From Lomentospora prolificans (lineage: Eukaryota > Ascomycota > Sordariomycetes > Microascales > Microascaceae), in NCBI GenBank assembly GCA_029532625.1, contig JARFXM010000005.1, positions 248,001 through 312,000 of the forward strand: a DNA stretch of 64,000 bases. Reading direction: 5' to 3'. The notes under the pieces are model-generated. The model was not told the DNA's origin. It ran no database searches and saw only the letters and a program-made list of their open reading frames with translations. This document shows, piece by piece, positions 35,347 to 45,577 of this stretch (position 1 is the first letter of the stretch; every line of letters starts with the position of its first letter). Position numbers and translations under genes: made by a program.

Positions 35347-36763
35347 TCAAGGACGAGCCTTCTTCGCCGTATCGGAACTCAGACTTGAGCCAGGCCGCTT
35401 TGAAGGAAGACTGGCCTCAGACCTGCTCTTGACACGAGGCCATGAATCGAACGGGCTAGTCCTTCCCTGGGGGCGGATCGGAGTAGCGTCGTCAAACTTC
35501 TTGTCGCGGGCGCGGGTAACTCGGCGAGTATCGGGAGGCGACATGGGGGAAAAGTTGGAAGCCTTGGGTGTTGCAGGCTGGGCGATGACATCCTCGTCGT
35601 TGGCCATGGGAGTGTCGGGCACTTCGGTGTTCTTGGCCTGCTCTGTCTCCTCCTCAGCCTCGACGTCGGTGTCGGCTTCCTCTTCCTCCAGCTGACTGGG
35701 CTCCTGGGGCTTGGTAGGGAAAAGTAGGCGCGGCTTCATCGACGAGCGCGTCATTCGGCGGGCAGGTTGCTCTTCGCCATCAACCGTCTCGCCATCAGCT
35801 GGTTCCGTCTCTGCAAACTTGCGGAAGATTCTCTTTCCTCGGCTGTGAGAAGAGGCGAGTTAGTCGCTGCTCTAGAGAAAACAGAGTATCGTCGGGCGAC
35901 GTAGGAATATGGGGGGAAAAAAGGAAGAAAAAAAAAACTTACAATACGTAGACTAATCCATCCTCCCGTTCAATGGCATCCTCAATTGCCTGGCGACCTT
36001 CTCCGGGAACGTGAACCTTGCTGCGCTTGCTCCGGCGCCTAACCGGCTCCTGCACATCTCGCCCGGCGTTTCCGTAAAAGGGGTTGTCTGCGCTAACCTC
36101 CTTGTCGGGGATGCGCTCCTTGGAATCGGTAAAGATCTCGATCGGGGTCTCATCATCCTCAGCAGTAAAGCTCTCGAGGGAGATGCCAGTGTACTTCTTG
36201 GCGCGGGCCTTCTGAGGGCTGGGCATGACATCCTCGTCGGGGGCGAAAAGGTTTCGGGCAATGGCCTGAATGCCCGGGTTCTTATCCGCGGGCGCCTTCT
36301 TCGGCGTCTTGGCAGGCGTGGGAAGCATTCCGGATCCGCGCGAAATGGTGGTGCTAGAGGTTTGAAGGGTGGAAGAGTGATCTAGTCCGAGAGAGGAGGC
36401 GGCCTTGGCTGAAGCATGGGCGCTCAGGCGACCGGTGGTGGTTGTGCTGGTAAAAGGGTCGGAATCGGCGGCGGAAGAGGTGCGAAGCTTTTTCTTGGGC
36501 GATTCAAAAGGTGAGACCATGCCGGCCATGGAGGATGTTTGGGTTCGCGCCTTCCTCGCCGGGCCAAAGGCGTCGCTGTTTGCGTTGGAGGAGGAGCGAG
36601 GGGGAGGAGTTCGGTTGGCGGCGCGCTGGGCGGAAATGCGAGCAGATTTGCGGGGTGAGTAGGGCTCCCAGTGGTCGCCGAAGCCGTGCTTAGGGGTGGG
36701 AGGGGTTCGAATGCCTGAAGGCGGAGGTGAAGGTGTGGAGGGCTCCATGACTGGAGGCATCAT
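35347..36763 (-). CDS. S/TP-rich, probably nuclear protein of unknown function
   Basis: No family recognised. Exons 36763-35943 and 35842-35347 give 438 residues; the join makes VYVFRGKRIFRKF, a hydrophobic-basic stretch that reads like a conserved core. The protein is mostly disordered, with many Ser-Pro and Thr-Pro pairs (STPSPPPSG, SPRKSARIS, MVSPFESPKKK, MLPTPAKTPKK), the typical setting for cyclin-dependent kinase sites, and basic clusters (RRRSKRSK) able to act as nuclear import signals. The C-terminal third has an acidic run (EEEEADTDVEAEEETEQ) and ends in a basic tail. It is divergently placed 1.2 kb from DUO1, inside a block of replication and mitosis genes, which hints at a cell-cycle role; that is inference from context only. 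Two adjacent ATGs begin the frame; the first is used. Confidence 0.85.
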
Positions 36764-37983
36764 GTCCGAGGTCGAAGGCTGGATTGCTATAGCTGGAGAT
36801 GATTGAGGCAGTTCTGGAAATGGAGGTGAACTGGAAAGAGGTGTGTAGGAGAGAAATTGACAATCTCCTTTCCTTGCCAGAAACCTGCCTGTATGTATGG
36901 CTTTGTTTTTTTACTTCCCTTGTTCAGGTTTTCTAGGTCAGGTCTGAATTGGTAAACCTCCAAGTTTTGTTCGGCTGGCAGTGTGATTGCGATTTTGCGA
37001 ACAAGTCGGTGAGCACGATTGCAGGATTTTGCTAGACAGTCCAGGTAACCAAAGCAACAGTGTATCAACTGAGGGATATTCAGGATAGATAAGTGTCTCC
37101 GTAGACCAAGAGAATTGAATACGAGGAACAGATGTTATGAAGGGAGGAATAACTAGAAGGAGGAGAAGAAGAAGAATATGGAGAAAGAGCAATTTACAGG
37201 GAGCATTGAGCATTACAAGATGATGGGAGTCCTGGAGCAGGCATGGGAAATGGAGATTAAACAAGGTGGGTGGTGTGGTGTGGAGGGAGATGGCTCCATG
37301 CAAGGCAACGTCAAAAATGGAATGGATGGGGAGCGAAGAGGAAAAGGTGGCTGGTGTTTTTGGCTTGGGTTGTTGGCTTGGGTTGGGCGTGGGCGTGGGC
37401 ATTTTCCAGCAAAGGCCCTGCAGCTGGCATGCACTACCGGACGGACAGCCCAGCCCAGCCAGTCAACGCGTGCTTTTGACCACTACGCGCTAGTTTCGTG
37501 TCGCCAGGGCACAGAGTTCTGGCCAGACTGGCCAATAGGAAATACCCGTTGCCCCTTCCAACCTCGACTGATTAACATGACGCGCCCTACCCAAGCGGGT
37601 CCTCAAACATGTACAGTGTTTATAGAACCTGAAACCACACTGAGTACCTCTGCTCTCTCTGCACAGCTGGCCTGGCACCAATTGAGCCTGTCCAATGTAT
37701 CCCCCGCAATCACGGGAAGCCAGCACAGGTTCCCAACGGCCCCATTGACCCCGCCAAACTCAGAGCAAGCCGTAAACATTGAATTAGCATCTCGGGATCC
37801 ATTCGTTATCCCAGCCTGGGACACACAGAAAACGTGGCCGGCGAACAGGCGTTTAAACCCCACCACCCCCTTGTCAGACAAGAGCCGAGCCTTATCGCGC
37901 AACAACAGCAACAACGGCACTCCAAAAAAAAAAGTACAAAAGAAAAGAAGAAAAGAGACACAGCCGAACCCGAAGCGCCCACC
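36764..37983. other. Divergent intergenic region between the S/TP-rich gene and DUO1
   Basis: Likely bidirectional promoter region. Contains GGGTTGG/GGGCGTGG tracts at 37370-37400, one ACGCGT hexamer at 37466-37471 and an A-rich leader just before DUO1. The overlapping plus-strand open frame at 37178-38011 runs into DUO1 out of frame and has no recognisable content. Confidence 0.55.
37466..37471. promoter_or_regulatory. MCB-like hexamer ACGCGT
   Basis: Palindromic ACGCGT 513 bp before the DUO1 start and 703 bp before the S/TP-rich gene start. This is the core site of the yeast MBF (Mbp1-Swi6) G1/S factor. A single copy is expected often by chance, so function is only suggested by the nature of the genes. 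Confidence 0.25.
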
Positions 37984-38813
37984 ATGGCCGATCCCGCCGA
38001 CGACTCCTTGACAGAGGATATCTGGGCCTCGCCCACGGCCACCAAACCCACCCAGTCACAGCCCTCAGCCTCAGACCGGCCCAGGACGCCAAAGACGCCG
38101 ACGAGGCCCGCCTCGCCTACGTACGACCATGAGGCTGCCCTGCGGAAGGAGCTGGAGGGTGTCAAGAATGTGAATCGGGCGATTGAGGGCATCATTGGAA
38201 CCCTTGAACGCGCCAAGGGCAACATGAACGTGCGTGGCTTTTTTTTTTTTTTTCCCTCCTTTTTCTATCCCATTACCCTCCGAAGAGCCCTACGCAATAG
38301 CTTGTCTCACGCTGCTTGGCGGTGAACAATGGTGTTGCTAACTTTGTTTCCGCGCAGACCGTATCAGGTACCGTCTCCAACGCATCGGCCCTGCTCAACA
38401 CCTGGACTCGAATCCTATCCCAGACCGAACACAACCAGCGACTAGTCCTAAATCCCAACTGGAAGGGCTCTACGCAAGATATCCTCGATATAGAAGCCGA
38501 GGCCATACAGAAGCAACAGGCCGCCGAGCGACGGGCCGCCGAGGAGGAGAGGAGACGCGAAGAGGCGAAGCGCCGCGCCGAAGAGGAGGAGCGGAAAAGG
38601 CAGGCCGGCACTGCTACAGCACCTCGAGCTACGCGGGGGCTCCGAAGTCGAGGCCGCGGCGTTGGTTTGGGTAGTGCAAGGGGAACGAGTTCGTCGTCGG
38701 GTAGCCAGCTTCAAAGAAGTCTTTCCGGCGCGGGCACGAGTAGGGGAACGTCTGGCATTGCTAGAGGTCGGGGCTCTGTAAGAGGTGTCGGCCGTTCAAG
38801 GGGGGTGAGATAG
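37984..38813 (+). CDS. DUO1: DASH complex subunit Duo1
   Basis: Predicted 233-residue Duo1, part of the DASH/Dam1 ring that couples kinetochores to spindle microtubules. Exons 37984-38229 and 38358-38813; the splice gives GNMNTVSGTVSNASALLNTW in frame. The conserved core runs from about residue 50 (AALRKELEGVKNVNRAIEGI) to about 125 (ILSQTEHNQRLVLNPNWKGS). It is followed by a highly charged helix (EERRREEAKRRAEEEERKR) and an Arg/Gly/Ser-rich tail. The N-terminus carries TPKTPTRPASP, plausible sites for mitotic kinases. The intron contains a T-rich tract soon after the donor. The ATG has a good context (CACC ATGG). The RNase H2B gene converges from the other side, leaving only about 240 bp between the stops. 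Confidence 0.95.
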
Positions 38814-39052
38814 GACAGAAAAGAAGAATAGCTTGCTAAGAAAGTGTAAATGTTTGACGGCCTTACATTGGATGGATGGTATCCGGAGTACGGTGTAGAT
38901 AGAATATATGTCATGTCATTAAACTTGCGAATTCATTCCAATAGCCCAAAAAGTTCGTACCCTTACCCTTCCATGACGCCTCACGCCAACACCAACCTCA
39001 GCCGGGCAATAGATGATACAATATGTAACCAAGAGTGCGGCCCTCGCTTTCT

Positions 39053-40357
39053 TTACTTCTTCTTGAAGAACGCGCTGAGCTTCATCATTCCAGACGTATC
39101 CACCTTCCTCAGCTCGCGCACACCTCTGCTTTCCATCGCCTTCTTCTTCTTTTCCTCTTCCAGCTTGCGCTTCTTCTCCTGCTGCGCCAAGTCTTCCTCT
39201 TCCTCCCTGGCATGTTTCCGACCGTGGTTGCCTCCCCGTGCCGCGATGGCTTCCGCGCGGACTTTGGCCAGCTCCGCGAGGTATGTCTCCAACGGTAAAA
39301 AGTCGGTGCCGCACAGCCCCTTGTCTCCGAGCTGCTGCTTCAGGCGAGTCGTCAGCGCGACGGGGATGTAGCTGGCGCAGATGAAATTGAAGGCCACGCG
39401 GAGTCGCTGAAGGGCCAACACTTGGGGTGACGCTTGCATCGCGGTGGTGACGGCATCCTCGGTCACCGCATCGGGGTCCTCGGCGACAGAGGTGGCGGCC
39501 GTGGAAGCTTGGGAAGCTACCGAGCTGCCGTTGCTCTCCGTCGTGGCCGTCGAAGCCTGGGAGTCGACCGACTCGGTGCTGGGGGTCGACGTTCCGGAAT
39601 CCGCCGTCGGAGCATCGCGTCGGACCCGGACCACCATTGGCGCTTGAAGGGGCTTGATCACAAACTTTTCTTCCATGCTCTTCGGCAGGGACCCCTCCGC
39701 AAATTTCTTCGCCTTGCCTAGTATGACTTGGAAGAGTTTCTCCTCGTTGATTCGGAACATGGTCTCGCTTCCGGCTTCAACAGTGTCGCAGACGGCCTTC
39801 ATCCTCGCTTCAAACAACGCGCGCGTCTTCTCATCCCTAAGTAATTCATTCAGGTGAGAGGATTCCTCGGGGAGCTTATCGAAGTGGTCGTCGCTCGCGA
39901 GAAACAGGCGTTTCGCGTCGGCTTTGGGGGCAGCTTCGAGCAGGGCGGGTAGCACGAGGAAGAGAGGGTCGAATTGCGTGGCCACGAAGAGATCGGCGCT
40001 CTTGGAGATGTACCCATTGATCTTTTGCGGCTTGTCCGCTGCAGACTCTTCATCCTCGCCCCCGGAGGGCTCCTTGATCTCGAAGAACCAACTTCGTGGC
40101 GTCGCGGCGGGAGCGGACACCTTGGTGAATTCGTACACGCCCGTCTCGGGACATACTAGATATCGCGTGGGCTTTGCATGGCGGGGGTTAGGGAGCGTTA
40201 CGATTTTCGCCGCGGCGGTGGCTGCGCGAGGGAGGATGAAGGCTTGGGGGGGATTGGGAATCTGCGGAGGGAGTGTGTGGATGAATGTTGACTGTTCGGC
40301 AGCCAGCGCGGACTCGTCAGAAGCCGCTTTGGGCTTGGAAGCACGAGTTCTCGCCAT
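39053..40357 (-). CDS. RNH202: Ribonuclease H2 subunit B
   Basis: Single-exon, 434-residue subunit B of RNase H2, the nuclear complex that removes single ribonucleotides and RNA:DNA hybrids from DNA. The N-terminal part has the triple-barrel region (FILPRAATAAAKIVTLPNPR, TRYLVCPETGVYEF, RSWFFEI), followed by the helical region FDPLFLVLPALLE and HLNELLRDE. A Ser/Thr/Ala-rich linker (about 250-300) leads to a conserved helix LQRLRVAFNFICASYIP. A Lys/Glu-rich segment precedes the C-terminal end SGMMKLSAFFKKK, which resembles a PCNA-interacting (PIP) box although the usual Gln is replaced. The catalytic residues lie in another subunit, so none are expected here. Divergent from MCM10, 1.4 kb away. 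Confidence 0.92.
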   Translation of the reverse strand: MARTRASKPKAASDESALAAEQSTFIHTLPPQIPNPPQAFILPRAATAAAKIVTLPNPRHAKPTRYLVCPETGVYEFTKVSAPAATPRSWFFEIKEPSGGEDEESAADKPQKINGYISKSADLFVATQFDPLFLVLPALLEAAPKADAKRLFLASDDHFDKLPEESSHLNELLRDEKTRALFEARMKAVCDTVEAGSETMFRINEEKLFQVILGKAKKFAEGSLPKSMEEKFVIKPLQAPMVVRVRRDAPTADSGTSTPSTESVDSQASTATTESNGSSVASQASTAATSVAEDPDAVTEDAVTTAMQASPQVLALQRLRVAFNFICASYIPVALTTRLKQQLGDKGLCGTDFLPLETYLAELAKVRAEAIAARGGNHGRKHAREEEEDLAQQEKKRKLEEEKKKKAMESRGVRELRKVDTSGMMKLSAFFKKK

Positions 40358-40509
40358 TAATGGGGTGTTTGGTGTGTATGGGGTGTGCTCGCTGTCGATT
40401 GAGTAATAAAGAAGAGCGCGAAGCTGCTGGAGGGGTTTCTGATATAAGGTGTTGTAGTTGCTAGTTTGTTTGACATGTCGTGGGGTTGAGATCCAAAATG
40501 CTAAGATTG

Positions 40510-40515
40510 ACGCGT
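40510..40515. promoter_or_regulatory. MCB-like site ACGCGT within GACGCGTC
   Basis: Eight-base palindrome GACGCGTC, 153 bp upstream of the RNH202 start. It matches the core of the MBF G1/S site known from yeasts. The position close to a replication gene favours function, but there is no direct evidence. Confidence 0.35.
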
Positions 40516-40995
40516 CGAAAAGCGCCCCCTGGTCCGGGTGTACTACTTCTTGGTAGCCAGCTACAAGCTTTGTATTAGTCCGCTTTACAACTCGTCAAGC
40601 GCAAGTCTCGTCATCTTACTACTTGTTGTTCAAGGCCTTCCGAAATATCACTTCTGCGAATTCAAGATTTAATCTAGTCTCCCGTGTCCTATGCATCCGA
40701 TATTCTTCTTGCAGAGAGCCAGCTCTCGATCAGCTCCCCACGGTTCGGCCCACTGAAAGGATACCCGCCTCGCTACGTCTACGATGCAGTCGAGAGCGCC
40801 TGCTCGGTGATGAAAACTATGCAAGCAAACCTCAATGCCTCTGATTCGACTCTTTGCTCAAAAGAGTAAATAGATCTGTGCTCTTGTTTCTCGGCCATCC
40901 GTTCACCACCGAGATGCGATGATTTTGGCCGAAGTATCACAGTGCCAAAGACGTCCGCTTACTAAGAAATCAATTTACCGTCAAACGCGAGACGA

Positions 40996-41001
40996 ACGCG
41001 T
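40996..41001. promoter_or_regulatory. MCB-like site ACGCGT
   Basis: Second ACGCGT of this divergent region, in a CG-rich context (ACGCGTCCGCGCG), 745 bp upstream of MCM10 and 639 bp upstream of RNH202. Chance occurrence is not excluded. Confidence 0.25.
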
Positions 41002-41745
41002 CCGCGCGATCTCTGTCCCAAATCCACGTGCCACTGTCAGTTGCAGAATCTCTTTGCGGGTAATAATTGGAACGTCACCAATTGATCCATGCTCTTGACG
41101 AAACACCACTTGCCAGACAAGGCCACTGGCATGTGCATGTTTGCATAACACCTCATTTCTTTCTCGAAAGACTTTTGGACTGATATCACGTGCCGTAAGA
41201 CGCAAGTCGAGGCCTTCGTCCGTGTCTAGCTTCTACACGACAGACAGTCAACAGCCTGGGTGTGTCTTTTGTCTGATAGGCTCTAGGTGTTTTGGACTGT
41301 TGGAAAGTGAGTTGGCACTTGGGTGATGCGCCAAGTGTTCCAGTCCTCTTCTGCAGGTGTCGACGCTCATCGCTAGTTTCTGGTCTCTCATGCTCTGATG
41401 CTTATGGGTCAACTTTGAATTTGGCTAACTTGCTCCCATTTTCATTACCAACGTCACAGCTGCATCTTGCTCCTGATCTGCATCGTCTTCAGTTCATTTG
41501 TCCTTCTTTTTGCTCTGCAAACCGTCAATCACCTCGGACTTGGCCAAAACAAACTTTTGAGTCGGTCTGCGGAGAATGGCACCCTGGAACCTTGGGTAGT
41601 GACTTTGGATTTACCCTGGGGCCTCGAACCTTCGCAGTAGAAGTGCCCCAGGCCCAGACGGCCTCATAAGAGCCCCCGTCTCTTCGCCAACCTAACACTC
41701 GCCTCACGATAATTTTCAGAAACCCTGCTCTCGACCTCCACCATC

Positions 41746-44151
41746 ATGCCTCTACGTACGTCTCGGTCCGGCCCAGATCTGCCCCAGTTCTTTCCCCACT
41801 GACTTTTAACAGAACAACAACCAGCCGCCGAGCCACAATGGCCCCCTCGATCCCCCCACGAAGCCGCTATGAGCACTCCCGGAGGACGAGAAAAACTACG
41901 CCGCATAGCCGAACGGACATCGCCATCTCCATCGCCGTTACGAGGCGCTAGAGCAATGAAGAGCTCGCGAACCTTATCGAACGCCTTGTCACTGGGGCCA
42001 GCGGACGAGGACGATGACGAGGACGAGGACGAAGAGACGCTACAACTCAAACTGCAGGAGATCCAGGCCAGATTAAAGCTAAAGAAACTACAAAAGGACA
42101 AGTCGCAAGCGCGCCCCGCAAGCGAGAATACTACAACATCAAGCTTGGGTTCGGCGCCGGCCCTGGTGAAGGGCGAGCCAATGAGAAAAAGCGCCGACCT
42201 GCAATCCAGCAATCCGGAACAGAGCTCAACTGCTCCTCCTCGGCCCATGGTTATACCTGCTTCGCCTGTCCGCAGAGTTCAGCCGCCTACCGTTCAGACC
42301 TCTCCGAGCCGGGTACTCTTAGGTATCGACAAGGGTCTCAAGGCAAAGGATATTTCGCTGAAACGGGCGCCCAGCTTGCGAAGGCCGACCGAGAGCGCCA
42401 CCGGGAATAGATATCTTCGGACAAAGGCGAACCATGATTCTTCACAGTCTTCGATTGAGGCGCCTCGCCCTCGGAGTTTCAACGAAAGAATCGCTGCTGC
42501 GAGGAACGAGGAGGAGGAGCGTCGTGAGCGCCTGGAGAGGATACAGAAGATTCGAAGCAATGCTTTTGGCCTATCCAAGGACGAGATGGATCAGTATAAA
42601 TCATCCGCCGTGGTCATCCCCGACGAAGAAGTACGACCGCCCGAGTTTTCGCGCGATGATATCGTAGCTGGCCAGTCAAACCCAACTTGGGGTCTGAAGA
42701 GAAGCAATACAACGTCTGGGGCGTCCTCGCAGAGGGAGAGACCGCAGTCGGGGTTGGCTAGTGGAAATTTGACTGAAGAGAAGCCAGAACCGGAGAGCGC
42801 GTCTTTCGAAGTGTACTCGTCCTTTCACTTATCGAAGCGTATTGTGCCGCACCCAACACTTGCGCGACAACTAAAGGGTAAGGCGATGTTTGGCCTCAAA
42901 GATCTGCTAAAGACGGTCAAGTCACCCGACTATGAGCTTCCAGACGTCGAAGAAGATATCGTCGTCTTCGCGATAGTCGCGAGCAAATCTGACCCGCGAT
43001 CACATAAGCCGACGGACAACGGCACCAAGGCGCCGGACCGGACCAAGTACATGGTTGTCACCCTTGTCGACCTCCAGTGGGAACTGGAATTATTCCTCTT
43101 CAACTCGGGGTTCACCCGGTTCTGGAAAATCCCAGAGGGAACGGTGATTGCCATTCTAAACCCCACCATCATGCCTCCGCCCGCCGCCCGGGCGCACTCT
43201 GGGAAGTTTAGCCTCGTCATCAACTCGGACGCCGACACCATTATCGAGATCGGTACGGCGAGAGACTTGGGCTTCTGCAAGTCTATGAAGAAAGATGGCC
43301 AGCTCTGCAACTCGTGGGTGAATAAAAAGCGGACGGAATTCTGCGAGTTTCACTCCAACGAGATTGTGCGGAAAGCTCGCTCGACGAGGTCTGAGCTGAA
43401 CCAGATCGGCTTCGGCAAGGAGTATACCAAGAAGCAAAAAGCACCCTACAGGGATTGGTCCGAACCCAAGTCAACCAAGAGCGGCATGTATGACCGCGAG
43501 ACGCACAGCCACTGGTACGCGACCAAATCGATGAGCGCGGCGGCTCTCATCGACGGCGTCGCAGACAGGAAGGAGAGGGAGGAAGCGCTGAAGCGGCGGC
43601 TTATCGCGAAGGAGAAGGAAGCGAAGATCATGAAGGCCCTTAGTCAAACGGGCAGCGGAACCGGCCAGGAATACATGAGGACGGCGGGGACAAAGGCCGG
43701 GGTGGACTCCTCGGCGGTGACGTCTTCGTCGGCGTATTCGGCAACGCAGCCGCAGACGGTCGGGGAAACCAAGCCGCCCGACGCCAGATCCCTCGGCCTC
43801 GTCGCGCCGAGGGGCGCCGAGCCGTCGATCCGCCTGAGCCCCATCAAGCGGAAGCGGCCCGATAGCTCCCAGTCCTCCCGCTCCGGCGGCGGCGGCGGCA
43901 GCGGTAGCGGTGGTAGTACCGTGTCGGGGCTGGGCTGGGGCACGTCCCTCAAGGATAAGCTAGCGCGCATGAAGGAGGGCGAGAAGCTCGTGCGGGACGA
44001 GCCCGCGTTGTCGCCCGTGAAGAAAAAGACGCGCTTCATCACGGACAAGGGCATACGCGAGGCTGGGAGGGAGAGCCTCGGTGAGGAGCTGACGAGTAGA
44101 CAGGTGGTCTTGGATGACGATGACGATGACGAACTAGTGATCTTAAGGTGA
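41746..44151 (+). CDS. MCM10: DNA replication initiation factor Mcm10
   Basis: Predicted 782-residue Mcm10, which binds DNA, the CMG helicase and polymerase alpha at replication origins. The first exon is only ten bases (41746-41755, ATG plus two codons and one base); a 57-nt intron with a GTACGT donor follows, and exon 2 (41813-44151) continues as QQQPAAEPQWPPR. Residues about 55-90 are acidic and then coiled (LQLKLQEIQARLKLKKLQ). The OB-fold begins near 334 (FEVYSSFHLSKRIVPHPTL). The CCCH zinc finger follows at about 489-517 (GFCKSM, LCNSW, EFCEFH), then the basic KARSTRSELNQIGFGKEY. The C-terminus is Ser/Gly-rich, with a basic motif SPIKRKRP and an acidic end of Asp residues. A shorter form starting at the ATG at 41869 would also be in frame. 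Confidence 0.94.
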
Positions 44152-44620
44152 GAGGAGGGAAAGAAAAAAAAAGATTGGCGTGTGCCTCGAGCGAAGTATC
44201 TGGGGTGGGTTCTTTTGTAGATACTCTTTCTTTTTGGGGGGGCGCGATTTCTTTTTATAGGGTTTTCTGCTGTCGACTCTATGCGTGCGTGTGAGTTGTG
44301 TATATATACCCCCTCCGTCTTTTAGAGAGCACTGATGAACAAGTCAGAAAAGAAGGACCAGACTTGCAAGATCTGCAGTTGATTCCACTCTGATTCTCAC
44401 CATGATCGCCGGACTTCACATGGCCCTGCCTTGGTAGTATCTGTACACAATGTTTCCGCGGAAGAGACTACAATCCCGTCCCAGCAGAGTAACAAGCTTC
44501 CGCAGCTCCCCATCTCCCGACCTGGCCAAACCGCCCAAAAGAAGAAGAAGAAGAAACCACCATCTCAACCCATAGCCCATTACACGCAGAATCGACCCAA
44601 GACTCCCAAGATACACACAC
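44152..44620. other. Intergenic between convergent MCM10 and GH16 genes
   Basis: Shared 3' flank. A/T-rich strings and an AAGAAG repeat near 44539-44555. No coding content seen. Confidence 0.6.
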
Positions 44621-45577
44621 CTACGTGCTATAAACAGCCACATAATCCACATCCATCGCCGCCCCCGCGCCCCCGCGCGTCCTCGCGTCCGGCGTCCTCT
44701 TCCCAGCAATCGCATCAGGGAACGACCCGGCCACGGCAACATTCAGGAGCAGAAACTTGGCATCATGCGCGAGGGCGGTCCAGGCGGCCGAATCGCCCAC
44801 CTGATCGCCCGTGACGCGGAAGGTCTCGAGGCCGTCGACGGCCCAGACGATGGACTCGTCGCGCCAGGACCGGGCACGATAAGGATAAGAAGGCGAAGAG
44901 GAGGAAGAAGAAGAAGAAGAGCGGTCGATCTCGGCGGAGATGACGTGGAAGGCGCCATCGCGGGGGAAGGGAGCGGAGGAGCCGACGCCGGTGGTTTCGT
45001 TGCAGGGGCCGCCGGGGGCGGTGCCGCAGTGGAGGGTGTGCCAGGTGGTGGGGAGGCCGTTGGGGGACTCGAGGATGTCCAGCTCGCCGACGGAGGGCCA
45101 GTTGGTGTAGACGCCGCGGTAGGCGGAACCGAGGGCCCAGAAGGCGGGCCAGATGCCGGATTGGGTGGCGGCGGGGGCCGTGCCCAGGCGGATTTTGGCT
45201 TCCATGCGGAGGCGGGCGCCGGGAGAGCAGGAGAAGTCGTGGCGGGGGTGGGTGCGGATGCGGGCAGAGGTCCAACCCTGCGTGCCGGTGTTGTTGAGGA
45301 GCGGGGTGATGGTCAGCACATCGTTTTGCACGCCGATGTTGGAGGGAGAGTCGGTGTAGGTCTGAATCTCGCCTGTGCCCCAGCGCTCGGGGCCGCCTGG
45401 GTAGGAGGTGCCGAGGTCAAAGACCCAGGAGGAGTCAGGCGAGGTGAGGGATGTCGGGGACGAGAAGTCATCGTAGAACAGGGTTGATTCGTAGCCGGAG
45501 GGGAGAGCCGGGACCGCGACCGCGATGGCGGCGGCGATAGTCCCCGGCACGAGGAGGAGGTGAATAGGCAAAACCAT
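44621..45577 (-). CDS. Secreted GH16 family glucanase-like glycosidase
   Basis: Single-exon, 318-residue glycoside hydrolase family 16 protein, probably acting on beta-1,3/1,4-glucans or related wall polymers outside the cell. Residues 1-25 form a signal peptide. The beta-sandwich shows FYDDFSS near residue 35, GIWPAFWALG (141-150) and the catalytic motif GELDILE, with nucleophile Glu165, Asp167 and acid/base Glu170, matching the GH16 ExDxxE pattern. The C-terminus VDYVAVYST is the usual last strand. A Ser run (nine Ser, encoded by a TCC/TCT microsatellite at about 44900-44925) sits in a loop before the WAVDG strand. The open frame extends upstream to 45757, but the ATG at 45577 directly precedes a clean signal peptide and is preferred. 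No carbohydrate-binding module or GPI signal is seen. Substrate is uncertain. Confidence 0.92.
   Translation of the reverse strand: MVLPIHLLLVPGTIAAAIAVAVPALPSGYESTLFYDDFSSPTSLTSPDSSWVFDLGTSYPGGPERWGTGEIQTYTDSPSNIGVQNDVLTITPLLNNTGTQGWTSARIRTHPRHDFSCSPGARLRMEAKIRLGTAPAATQSGIWPAFWALGSAYRGVYTNWPSVGELDILESPNGLPTTWHTLHCGTAPGGPCNETTGVGSSAPFPRDGAFHVISAEIDRSSSSSSSSSPSYPYRARSWRDESIVWAVDGLETFRVTGDQVGDSAAWTALAHDAKFLLLNVAVAGSFPDAIAGKRTPDARTRGGAGAAMDVDYVAVYST

Larger units (their letters stand above)
40358..41745. other. Divergent intergenic region between RNH202 and MCM10
   Basis: Shared upstream region of two replication-linked genes. Contains two ACGCGT hexamers (listed separately) and C/T-rich leader sequence before MCM10. 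Small open frames here have no recognisable content. Confidence 0.55.

Noticed and set aside
37178..38011. 277-codon plus-strand frame overlapping the DUO1 start
   Set aside because: It is out of frame with DUO1, ends in the DUO1 leader and shows only low-complexity sequence.
44763..45487. Long frames on both strands inside the GH16 gene
   Set aside because: They are GC-driven shadows of the GH16 coding frame, which alone carries the catalytic motif and signal peptide.
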